Assembly: GCA_002789955.1 (NCBI GenBank)
Contig: PFUG01000221.1
Span: 1,457 to 36,074 of the forward strand
Length of the DNA: 34,618 nt
Source: Deltaproteobacteria bacterium CG_4_9_14_3_um_filter_63_12
Lineage (GTDB): Bacteria; Myxococcota_A; Bradymonadia; UBA4248; UM-FILTER-63-12
Direction of reading: 5' to 3'
Positions 8,306 through 15,997 of the stretch are shown piece after piece. A program made the translations under genes and the position numbers. Position 1 is the stretch's first letter. Each line of letters opens with the position of its first letter. Below the pieces are notes generated by a model. That model did no database searches. It had not been told where the DNA came from and saw nothing but the letters and a program-made list of their open reading frames with translations.

Positions 8306-11300
8306 ATGGGGAGCACGGCGGAAAAACAGATTATTTGCACGTCCTGTGGGTTCGCGTTCGAACTGAGCTACCCCAAAGGGACGCGTCCACCCCGATTCAC
8401 GGCTTGCCCCTCTTGTCGTGTGCGAATCGACGTCCGCCGCGCCAGCGCCGAGAGCGCCCGAGACGCCCTGAAGACTGGTCCCACCGCTGCCGCATACGAA
8501 ATCCTTAGCGGCTTCCGGCGTGGGATGCTGGAGGACGACAAAGCCCCGCGTCTGTACTTCGAGGGAGGCACGAAGCGTCCTGAGACCCCGAGCTACTTCC
8601 CCACCAACCGCTCGCCGCTCGGTCTCGGGCGCGAAGAGGACGCGAACGGGCCCGACGACAATCCCCCAGCGGCGATGAACCCAAACATGACCCAAGGCCA
8701 GTGGGCGGCCTTCTCGGACGATGCCCCGTCGCTCAACCGGCCCGTGCGACGAAAGCCGTTGGTCCGCAATTTGGAAGAGGAGCAACGCGCTTCGGTGCTC
8801 GAGCAAGCCCCCTCCGCGCCTCCTGTTTCGCACTCGCCCAAACCCAGCCGAGCCAGGCGGCCAGGTGACGTCACACCTCCCGTCGGCGAGATGGAGAACC
8901 GAAGGGCGCCCATCGGCTTCAGACCTCCGAGCCACGGCCAAACGGAGACGTTCCCCAAACCGCGCCCCGTCGCGCGGCCCCAGACGAACACTCGTGGTGT
9001 GGCGCGGCGCACAACTGGAGTCTCCTCGTCACTCAATCGCCCCACGCCGGTCCCAGGACGGCGCATCGACGGTTGGTCTGCAGCGCGACCTGCAGAGCTC
9101 ATGGTGCCAGAAGCCCAGCCGTTCAGAAGGATCGAGTCGCGGCCAAACGCCGCTACGGCAGCTAAGATCGCGGCGACGCCACCCAGAAGGACCGCCGAGA
9201 GTCGACAGAGAATCGACCGCACGCTCCCAGACATCGAGCTGGACGAGTCGCGGCGCGCGAAGGCCACCCTGCTCCAGGCGCTGAAAGAAGGGACGACTGA
9301 GTACGCCAAGAGCATCGAGGATGAGCTCGCGGCCATTCGCAATAAGGTCAGCCGACGACGCTCCCCGACGCACCCCGACGCTCCCCAGTCGAGCGACAAC
9401 CTCTTCGACGACGAACCCGAGGACCCCTCTGAAGGTTACGACGGCCAGGCCCGTGACGAGTTCCTCTCTGACGATCTGTTTGGCGCTGGGGACATCCCTG
9501 AGTTTCCCGACGATGGCGCCACGCAACCTGACCTGCCGCCGGACGCTGCCAGCCACCTCGCACCGAAGGCCTCGCCGCCTCTCGGGACCAAGCCTGCAGG
9601 CGTAAATCCAGAGGCTCCCCCCAAACGCCCAACGACACGACAGCGACTCGAGCCCGCAGCGCTGGAGCCACGCGACACCAAACCCTTCCTCGAGGTCGTG
9701 AAGAGGCAGAGACAGGATTCGGGAATCTCGGCTCCTCGGCTCAACGTTCCAGGCGCCGCCTCGAACCCCATACTGGCGCTCGACTTCGATGAGGCAACCG
9801 GGGCCGACACCCTCCCCGACGGCGTCGAGGGCGCCAAGAGAGACCCCGAGCCGAGCTCAGTCACTCGCTCGAGCATCACCTCACTGGACTCGGCGCAGAA
9901 GGCCTTCATCTTCGGGGACAGCGACGTGCCTCCAGGCGGCGAAGAGCCAACGGCTGAGCCCGAGCCGGCGTCGACCAAGGCACGTCCCTCCTTTGAACAC
10001 CTCGAGCTCCCCAGCTCAAGGAAGTGGGCGGAGCCCGCGTTCCTCGACCACGACGAGGACGTCCGCGACCTCTTGGACGACACCCCGTCTCGGCTGGGCT
10101 ACCGGGTCGCGGGCGTCGCGCTGCTGGTCTTGCTCTTGGCCATGGGCTTCGTGGTCTGGTCCAAGAGCAACAACAACGCCGAAGACGCCCCCGCCGCCGA
10201 GAAGTCCACCCCCTTCGAGGTCAACCACTCAAAGGAAGAAACCGAGACGCTCCGCCTTCGCGCCTTTGACCAAGCTCGGCATCAGGTCGACCGCGCGAGA
10301 ACGCTGACGGTCGCCCGCCTCGCCGTGCTCGACGCCACCGACTTCCGCGGTCCTGCCGTCGCCGCCCGCTACAAAGAGGCCGTGAGGGCCTTCGTCGCCG
10401 GCGAGAAGGACGCCGCTAAGCTGGCCATGGCGGACGCCTACTCTCTCGGGCTCGAAGAGGTCGAGCAGTACATTCTCTACGGCACCCTACTCATCGAGAC
10501 CGCCGAGTATGACAAGGCACGCAAGGTGCTGCGCGAAGCTCGCGACCGCTTCCCTCGCCAAGCGGACCTCGCACCGCTGCTCAGCCGAGCGTTCGGCGAG
10601 GACCCTTGGTTCCTGCCCGATACCGTGACCATCGGCTCCAGGGGCCTGTCGGGCATCAAGTCCCTCGGCGGCGGTTCGACCATCACCCTGCGCTTCATGA
10701 ACGGCGACACGACGGTGGCCGCCTTCAAACCCGCGCAGAGCCGCCTGCAGTCCGATTACCGCGCAGAGATCGCCGCTTGGCGCCTCTGTGTGCTTCTCGA
10801 GTGCACCTTCAAGATCCCCTACAACCGCCCCGTGCGCATCACGCGCTCGGTCTTCTTCGAGCTCTACAACAACCTCGACAGCTCCAAACAACGCGCCTAC
10901 GCCAGCAACTTCGACGACCTGCGTTGGCGAGGCCACGAACCCAGCGAGTTCCTCTACGGCACCGAGAAGGAGTGGGTTGATGACTTCACGCAGCTGCCCA
11001 TCGAGGCCACCGCCGTCTGGTCCCCTTGGCTGACGCAAGGCCAAGGACAAGAGGACCTCGAGCAGCCCCTCGCCAAGTCTGTCGCGGCGTGGAAGGACAA
11101 CCCCCTGACCTCTACCCACCACGGCCGCGTCCTCAGCCGCGCCGAGGCCATGTCGACCCGCGACCTAGCTCAACAGCTCAGCGACATGTTGGTCTTCGAC
11201 TTCCTGGTCGGCAACTGGGATCGCTTCAGCACCGTGCCGGAGTGGTGGGGCGCCAACTGCCAATTCGGCGCCGGCAAGCTCATCTCCATCGATAACGGCG

Positions 11301-11551
11301 CTGCCTTCCCCGTGTACCAAAACAGCAAAGTCACAGAGCGCTTCACGCGCGTCCAGAGATTCAGCCGCAGCCTCATCCACGAGCTTCGCCTGCTCGACAA
11401 AGACCAGACCAAGGCCTGGCTCTTCCCGCAGCCTTCGAGCAAGGAAGACGAGGCCTTCGAGCGCTTCTGGAAGCAGCGGGCCATGGTCCTAGGCCGCGTC
11501 GACGAGCTGGTCGAGCAATACGGCGAAGACGCCGTCATGGCCTTCGACTAG
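8306..11551 (+). CDS. Zinc-ribbon, single-TM protein with C-terminal FAM20-like kinase domain
   Basis: 1081 residues from ATG 8306 (AAGGG at 8296-8300 is well placed; a GTG at 8300 would add two residues). In order: an MJ0042-type zinc ribbon with C11, C14, C34 and C37; about 550 residues of Pro/acidic disordered linker; one membrane helix (about 597-618, VAGVALLVLLLAMGFVVW); TPR-like helices (about 625-770); and a C-terminal domain (about 775-1081). The last shows the FAM20/four-jointed kinase pattern: AAFKP (K808), AEIAAW (E821), GNWDR (D972) and IDNG (D996), spaced as in FAM20C, where these are the nucleotide Lys, helix-C Glu, catalytic-loop Asp and metal Asp. An N-in topology would put the kinase in the periplasm. 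The family call rests on motifs I recognise and was not searched. The neighbouring exported phosphoesterase could oppose it. Confidence 0.8.
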   Translation: MGSTAEKQIICTSCGFAFELSYPKGTRPPRFTACPSCRVRIDVRRASAESARDALKTGPTAAAYEILSGFRRGMLEDDKAPRLYFEGGTKRPETPSYFPTNRSPLGLGREEDANGPDDNPPAAMNPNMTQGQWAAFSDDAPSLNRPVRRKPLVRNLEEEQRASVLEQAPSAPPVSHSPKPSRARRPGDVTPPVGEMENRRAPIGFRPPSHGQTETFPKPRPVARPQTNTRGVARRTTGVSSSLNRPTPVPGRRIDGWSAARPAELMVPEAQPFRRIESRPNAATAAKIAATPPRRTAESRQRIDRTLPDIELDESRRAKATLLQALKEGTTEYAKSIEDELAAIRNKVSRRRSPTHPDAPQSSDNLFDDEPEDPSEGYDGQARDEFLSDDLFGAGDIPEFPDDGATQPDLPPDAASHLAPKASPPLGTKPAGVNPEAPPKRPTTRQRLEPAALEPRDTKPFLEVVKRQRQDSGISAPRLNVPGAASNPILALDFDEATGADTLPDGVEGAKRDPEPSSVTRSSITSLDSAQKAFIFGDSDVPPGGEEPTAEPEPASTKARPSFEHLELPSSRKWAEPAFLDHDEDVRDLLDDTPSRLGYRVAGVALLVLLLAMGFVVWSKSNNNAEDAPAAEKSTPFEVNHSKEETETLRLRAFDQARHQVDRARTLTVARLAVLDATDFRGPAVAARYKEAVRAFVAGEKDAAKLAMADAYSLGLEEVEQYILYGTLLIETAEYDKARKVLREARDRFPRQADLAPLLSRAFGEDPWFLPDTVTIGSRGLSGIKSLGGGSTITLRFMNGDTTVAAFKPAQSRLQSDYRAEIAAWRLCVLLECTFKIPYNRPVRITRSVFFELYNNLDSSKQRAYASNFDDLRWRGHEPSEFLYGTEKEWVDDFTQLPIEATAVWSPWLTQGQGQEDLEQPLAKSVAAWKDNPLTSTHHGRVLSRAEAMSTRDLAQQLSDMLVFDFLVGNWDRFSTVPEWWGANCQFGAGKLISIDNGAAFPVYQNSKVTERFTRVQRFSRSLIHELRLLDKDQTKAWLFPQPSSKEDEAFERFWKQRAMVLGRVDELVEQYGEDAVMAFD

Positions 11552-11916
11552 TCAAGATTCGCCCGGCGTTGCACCTGGGCGTTCGCGAGCTGGATTTGAA
11601 TGGGCCGAATCCTCCGGTAGAGTTGGGAAGCCCAGGGCGTACACGCAGCCGACCCACCGCAACTATCCCAATGGCGCCTGCGTAGCAGGAAGAGCTGTAC
11701 GAACTCCAGAGCGACGCGCGGCGCCGCGGAGGAACAGCCCGGCCGCACCGCTTTGAGGCCGGCGCAGCCGGGCGCCTGCACGGATTCCAAAAGGACGGAG
11801 CGAGCGGGCTGGGTTGCGCTTCGGCGAGGATGGATGAAGCTCGACCCTTGTTGACTGCTATAACCTCTCAAAACGATATGGAAACCTCGACTTGTGCTCA
11901 AGAGACAGCCCGCTTC

Positions 11917-11983
11917 GGGAGAGGGGGCCGAGGGGGGGGCCGAGGGGGGGCCGAGGGGGGGCCGAGGGGAGAGGGCCGGGGGG
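11917..11983 (+). repeat. G-tract tandem repeat, possible G-quadruplex
   Basis: Four consecutive units of CCGAGGGG with a variable run of four to eight G (CCGAGGGGGGGG, CCGAGGGGGGG, CCGAGGGGGG and so on) are flanked by GAGGGGG and GGCCGGGGGG. Runs of this length, separated by CCGA, could form a G-quadruplex on the plus strand. They are also prone to slippage, so unit number and run length may vary or be misassembled. Confidence 0.75.
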
Positions 11984-11999
11984 CTCTACCTAGAGTCCA

Positions 12000-12195
12000 T
12001 CTTGAAATTCAGAGTTCGGTCGCATTTTCCACCGATCTCAGCGAACCACGCGATCCTTCGAGATGGACATTTTTTGAGTGCACGTTCGGAGATGCCCAAG
12101 GTGCAAGGAGCAGACCGAGCGACGCAGGCGTACACCGGTGCGCCGAGGAGCGCGGGAGGAAGGCGACGCCGCAGATGGGGGGTTCCGGACGGGCA
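12000..12195 (-). other. Structured downstream segment of the mlrC-like gene
   Basis: The stretch directly after the mlrC-like stop codon has a purine/GC-rich, non-coding look. It holds a 7-bp stem GGCGTAC/GTGCGCC (one G-U pair) with loop ACCG at 12127-12144, centred on CACCGGTG. It could be the 3' untranslated or terminator region of the minus-strand gene, or a dispersed intergenic element. I have the impression of having met similar intergenic sequence in related genomes, but cannot verify it. Confidence 0.3.
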
Positions 12196-13737
12196 CTACC
12201 TAGCCATCGCCCGCAGCGCCTCGTCGTACGGACGCCAATCATCCATATCAGCTTTGGGGTAGCGCGGCGACCCGTAGTCACGGTCGCGAACCCTAGCCAG
12301 ACTGGTGGCGCCTGCGCTCTCGACCGGGAGATGCCGGAACGACGTCGTCAGATAGAAAATCCGGTAATGAAAAAAGTTCTTCTGCACGATGAGGTCAGCG
12401 CTGCGCGGCGAGACGCCGAGCTCACGCCAGAACTTCGGGTGAATGGGCAGAGGCGGTCGCTCGGCAACGGCGACATGGAAGTTGCCGGCGTCGAGGCGAA
12501 CGATGCGACCAAAGTCGCCGTCGAGCTTCGCGCCGACCACCGCGTCGAGCTCCACTTCCGGCTGTTCGTAGCCTGGCGTTCCTCGCAACATGACGTGCAC
12601 TCGCTCGCCGACCGCCTTGCCCTCGAGGGCCTCGATGGCGCCTGGGTCGTGCAGGGGGACCAGGGCTTTGAGGCCGCGGTCGTCGGCGACCAGCGCCTGC
12701 ACGAAGCGGGTGTTGCCACCGGGCGCTCCGGCGCCAACGATGTCGTCGACGTCGATGAGGGTCACGGGCCCGAGCTTTCGCCACTTGCTGTCGCGGACCT
12801 CATCCAACGCCGCGTCGATAGAGCGGAAGGGGGGCAAAGCGACCTTACGTTGCGCCCAGGCGCGGTCGGCGAGCTCATCGGCGAGGCGAGCAGCAAGAAC
12901 CTCGTCCCCGTTGGTGCAGACGTGGGCAGCCCAGCCGAGATCGGCGGCGGAGGTGAAGGGGTGGACCATGAACAGCGAGGCGCTGATGACCCGCGGGTCG
13001 CGTTCGAGCTTGCGCATCCAGCCAAAGACCGAGCGCATGGGTGGGAGAAAGTCGATAGTGACGCCGCCGCCCAGGACCATGGGGAGCTTGCGCCAGACCT
13101 GGACAGGGTTGAGCTCGCCACGCAGCGTCCGGATCAGGCGGTTGCCGGCGCGGAAGCCGGTCGGGGCCAGGTCCCAGTGCGGGTTGGTGCGGTAGGCGAC
13201 GAGAATGTCGACGGGATCGACCAAACCGGCGGAGAGGTTGCAGTGCAGGTCGCAGCTGACGGCGATCTTGGGTCCTTCCCCCAAGGCTGCACGAACGCGG
13301 CGCAGCAGGACGGCTTCGGGAGCCTCGCCGAGGCCCAGGACGTCCATGGAGCCGTGCAAGGCGAGGTAGATGCCGTCGAGCTCGCCGGCCTCTTCTATGC
13401 GTTGGACCAGGTCGGCGACGAGCCACTCGAAGGCTGCGGCCTCGAGGGGGCCGCCGGGGACGGCGAGGGAGGAGGCGAGGGGGACGGTTTCGACGCGTCC
13501 CGCGGCGTTTGCAGCCAGAATGAAGCCGCTGAGCTCAGCGTGAGGCATGTAGCCGGCGAGCTCGGAGCCACGCAGCGAGGCGGCCTTCGCCAACGCGGCG
13601 CCCTCGATGCGGTGCATGCGGCGGAAGTCTTCCAGCGTAGCGGGCAAGGGAGAGTAGGCGTTCGCCTCGTGAAAGAGGCGTCCGTAGGCGATCCGCAAGG
13701 GGCGGCCTTGGCGACCGAGCCGGGGTTTCCAGTTCAT
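12196..13737 (-). CDS. M81 family metallopeptidase, MlrC-like
   Basis: 513 residues, close to the usual 480-520 of the MlrC (microcystin-degradation protein C) family. Supporting motifs are FHEANAYSP (22-30; FHETNTFSP-like in the family), LHGSM (127-131), DLHCNLS (163-169, with D163 and H165 as likely zinc ligands), YRTNPHWD (182-189, H187), and a Gly-rich GAGAPGGNTRF motif further on. The family hydrolyses small linear peptides in a zinc-dependent way, and most members have no link to microcystin. No signal peptide is seen, so it is likely cytoplasmic. ATG 13737 is chosen because GAGAGAA lies just upstream and homologous sequence (LRIAYGRLFHE) begins within about 15 residues. A small signal-peptide ORF ends 59 bp upstream on the same strand. 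Confidence 0.85.
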   Translation of the reverse strand: MNWKPRLGRQGRPLRIAYGRLFHEANAYSPLPATLEDFRRMHRIEGAALAKAASLRGSELAGYMPHAELSGFILAANAAGRVETVPLASSLAVPGGPLEAAAFEWLVADLVQRIEEAGELDGIYLALHGSMDVLGLGEAPEAVLLRRVRAALGEGPKIAVSCDLHCNLSAGLVDPVDILVAYRTNPHWDLAPTGFRAGNRLIRTLRGELNPVQVWRKLPMVLGGGVTIDFLPPMRSVFGWMRKLERDPRVISASLFMVHPFTSAADLGWAAHVCTNGDEVLAARLADELADRAWAQRKVALPPFRSIDAALDEVRDSKWRKLGPVTLIDVDDIVGAGAPGGNTRFVQALVADDRGLKALVPLHDPGAIEALEGKAVGERVHVMLRGTPGYEQPEVELDAVVGAKLDGDFGRIVRLDAGNFHVAVAERPPLPIHPKFWRELGVSPRSADLIVQKNFFHYRIFYLTTSFRHLPVESAGATSLARVRDRDYGSPRYPKADMDDWRPYDEALRAMAR

Positions 13738-14212
13738 GTGGATTCTCTCTTCGCCTCAGGTTCTTGCGCACAACCCGTCTGGTCTGCACAACTCTTTCAC
13801 CAGCGATATTGGCTACCCCTACCACAAAGCTGCGTCGAGGTCAGAACCAATTCCCAATGCCGGGGTGTAGACGCCTCTCCGCCGTTCTCCTCAGCCGCAG
13901 CTGGTGAGGACAAGAAGAGCACCAGGAGCGCCCCAAGCGCGCTCAGCCTGGGCATGGTTTCGGTCCTCGCGTTAGACCTGCGTTCGTGATGCCGCGAGCC
14001 GGCGCGCAGCCCCGACTCACGTTGGTGAATCGGCTTGTCAATCGGGCTCGAAACGACCTTCGGGAAGGTGGTCTTGCTGGTAGGTCCTTTGGGCTTGGGC
14101 TTGACACTAAGGAACGGTCGCCCTCACACTTCCTGCACTCGACGCGTCGATCCGCACTCCGGCCCCCGGCGCCACGTGACAGGGCGCCCAGCCGACCCGC
14201 TGAGGAGCCCGC
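13738..14212. other. Divergent intergenic region upstream of mlrC-like and rim genes
   Basis: 475 bp between the mlrC-like gene (minus) and the Rim operon (plus). Apart from the 52-codon signal-peptide ORF listed at 13797-13955 on the minus strand, I see no coding frame. The two promoters should lie between about 13956 and 14200, but I cannot pick out convincing hexamers. Confidence 0.45.
13797..13955 (-). CDS. Small signal-peptide protein, 52 residues, possibly a truncated gene
   Basis: A minus-strand ORF from ATG 13955 to TGA 13797-13799 begins MPRLSALGALLVLFLSSPAA and continues AEENGGE. That is a textbook signal peptide: a basic n-region, a Leu-rich core and an AAA cleavage site after about residue 21. 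GAGGA lies about 8 nt upstream. Codons 1-28 end mostly in G or C, as in neighbouring genes; the rest do so less, so the gene may be a frameshifted N-terminus of a longer secreted protein. It is oriented with the mlrC-like gene 59 bp downstream. It is too short for family assignment. Confidence 0.45.
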   Translation of the reverse strand: MPRLSALGALLVLFLSSPAAAEENGGEASTPRHWELVLTSTQLCGRGSQYRW

Positions 14213-14689
14213 ATGTTGACTGAGAAAAAGAAGCGCCCCTCGTTGCCCATCATCGGCTGGCGAGAGTGGGTGAGCCTACCAGACCTCGGCATCCCCAACA
14301 TCAAGGCCAAGGTCGACACTGGCGCTCGGTCCTCTTCGTTGCATGCCTTTCACCTGCATGAGTTCGAGCGAGACGGCGAGGTGTGGATTCGCTTCGACGT
14401 CCAACCGGCTCAACGTCGCAGCCGCTCCGTCGTCGCCGTAGAGGCACGGGTCCTCGATTTCCGGTCGGTTCGCAGCTCCAGTGGCATCGTAGAACGGCGG
14501 CCGGTCATCATGACCCATGTGAAGCTGCTCGGACTGACCTGGCAAGTCGAGCTGACCCTGGCCAAGCGCGATCAGATGGGGTTTCGAATGCTGCTGGGCC
14601 GACAGGCCTTTCGGGGTCGTTTTCTCGTCGATGCTGGCAAGTCCTATCGCGGAGGCAAACCATTGCGGAAACCCAAGAAACCGCTATAG
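14213..14689 (+). CDS. RimB-type retropepsin-like protease (Zn_protease/RloA family)
   Basis: 158 residues, typical for the family once annotated as putative ATP-dependent zinc protease (COG4067). The decisive motif is VDTGA (34-38), the retropepsin active-site signature, inside GIPNIKAKVDTGARSSSLHA. A conserved ERRPVI segment (about 100) and LLGRQAF follow near 140. In RimK systems such a protein trims or controls the glutamate tails that RimK adds. It is the first gene of a three-gene operon: the RimK-like gene starts 56 bp downstream. No signal peptide is seen. ATG 14213 follows a purine-rich GAGGAGCCCGC stretch. Confidence 0.85.
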   Translation: MLTEKKKRPSLPIIGWREWVSLPDLGIPNIKAKVDTGARSSSLHAFHLHEFERDGEVWIRFDVQPAQRRSRSVVAVEARVLDFRSVRSSSGIVERRPVIMTHVKLLGLTWQVELTLAKRDQMGFRMLLGRQAFRGRFLVDAGKSYRGGKPLRKPKKPL

Positions 14690-14745
14690 GGCGCAGCGAG
14701 CGCAACTCATTTGGATTTCTTGATTCTCGTAAGGAACAGCCCTCC

Positions 14746-15990
14746 ATGAATTTAGCGATTCTCTCGTGCAGCCCCAAGTGCTACAGCACCCGGCGCTTTT
14801 TCGAAGCGGCGGCGCAGCGGGGCCACAAGGTCAAGGTTCTCAGCACGCTCAAGTTCTCCATCGATCTGCGGCCTGGCCGCCCCGACCTCTACTACCGTCA
14901 ACAGCACCTCTCTCAATACGACGCGACGCTGCCTCGCATCGGCGCCTCGGTCACTTACTATGGCACCGCCGTCGTGCGGCAATTCGAGCAGATGGACGTC
15001 TTCTGCGCCAACTCCTCCGCCGGCATCTCCAACTCTCGCGACAAGCTGCGCAGCCTCCAGATCCTCAGCCGACACAAGCTCGGCATCCCCCGGACCACGT
15101 TCGTCCGCGACAAGAAGGACGTCATGCCCGCCATCGAGCGCGTCGGTGGCGCCCCCGTCGTCATCAAGCTCCTCGAAGGGACTCAGGGCATCGGCGTGCT
15201 CCTGGCCGAGACCGTCGAGTCGGCGGCAGCCATCGTCGAGTTGCTACAAAGCCAGAGACAGAACGTCCTCATCCAGAAGTTCGTGTCCGAAAGCAAGGGC
15301 AGAGACATTCGGGCGTTCGTCGTCGGCGATCAGGTGGTCGGAGCTATGCGACGCGTCGCGCAGGGGCAGGAGTTCCGCAGCAATGTCCATCGAGGAGCCC
15401 GCACTGAGCGGGTCAAGCTCGACAAAGCCTACGCCGACACCGCCGTGCGGGCCGCACAGATCATGGGGCTCCGCGTCGCCGGGGTAGACATGCTCGAGAG
15501 CAAGGACGGACCCCAGATCATGGAGGTCAATTCCTCCCCCGGACTCGAAGGCATCGAGGGTTGCACCCAACTCGACATCGCTGGCGCCGTCGTCGATTAC
15601 ATCGCCGCGCAGGTCAACTTCCCCGAAATCGACATCCGCCAACGACTGACCGTCAGCCAGGGCTATGGCGTCGCCGAGATCACCATCCCCGAGGGCTCCG
15701 AGTACGTCGGCAAGCCCATCGGCAAGTCCGGCCTGCGTGAGAACGACATCAACATCCTCACGCTGCATCGCGGCACGACCGTCATCCCCAACCCAAAGCT
15801 CGACCGCGTGCTCGAGGCCGGCAGTCGTTTGCTCTGCTTCGGCAATCTCGAGCGCATGCGCAACCTGATTCCGACGAAGTCTCGCCAGCGCCGCAAACAG
15901 CGCGTGCGAAACCTGCGCAAGTCGGCCACTGACCAGGCTCCCGATACTTCCGCACACGACACCGATCCGAGCGCGGCTCGAGAGGACTGA
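14746..15990 (+). CDS. rimK: RimK-type ATP-grasp ligase fused to a TrkA-C-like domain
   Basis: 414 residues against about 300 for E. coli RimK. Residues 1-295 are RimK-like: an N-terminal preATP-grasp part (MNLAILSCSPKCYSTRRFFE), VVIKLLEGTQGIGV (nucleotide-binding loop), FRSNVHRGA, and VAGVDMLES followed by IMEVNSSPGLEGIE (metal-binding end). RimK ligates amino acids, classically glutamate to ribosomal protein S6; the true substrate here is unknown. Residues about 303-372 (VSQGYGVAEITIPEGSEYVG to LLCFGNLERM) match an RCK/TrkA C-terminal domain, which binds small ligands, and a basic tail follows. ATG 14746 is chosen because AAGGAA lies 9 nt upstream and homology starts at once; the frame is open further upstream, but there it overlaps the previous gene. 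The next gene starts 7 bp after the stop. Confidence 0.87.
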   Translation: MNLAILSCSPKCYSTRRFFEAAAQRGHKVKVLSTLKFSIDLRPGRPDLYYRQQHLSQYDATLPRIGASVTYYGTAVVRQFEQMDVFCANSSAGISNSRDKLRSLQILSRHKLGIPRTTFVRDKKDVMPAIERVGGAPVVIKLLEGTQGIGVLLAETVESAAAIVELLQSQRQNVLIQKFVSESKGRDIRAFVVGDQVVGAMRRVAQGQEFRSNVHRGARTERVKLDKAYADTAVRAAQIMGLRVAGVDMLESKDGPQIMEVNSSPGLEGIEGCTQLDIAGAVVDYIAAQVNFPEIDIRQRLTVSQGYGVAEITIPEGSEYVGKPIGKSGLRENDINILTLHRGTTVIPNPKLDRVLEAGSRLLCFGNLERMRNLIPTKSRQRRKQRVRNLRKSATDQAPDTSAHDTDPSAARED

Positions 15991-15997
15991 CCCGCCC

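Larger units (their letters stand above)
11552..12195. other. Intergenic region, 644 bp, between convergent genes
   Basis: This gap lies between the stops of the FAM20-like kinase gene (plus) and the mlrC-like gene (minus). I find no convincing gene. From 11552 to about 11830 it is GC-rich with several inverted repeats, for example CCCGGC...GCCGGG spanning the stretch near 11740-11775. Then come the G-tract repeat (11917-11983) and a hairpin-bearing segment (about 12000-12195). No classical T-tailed terminator is obvious. Confidence 0.5.

Noticed and set aside
11830-13989. A 719-codon plus-strand open frame
   Set aside because: It is antisense to the mlrC-like gene, whose motifs are clear on the minus strand; the plus frame has no recognisable domain.
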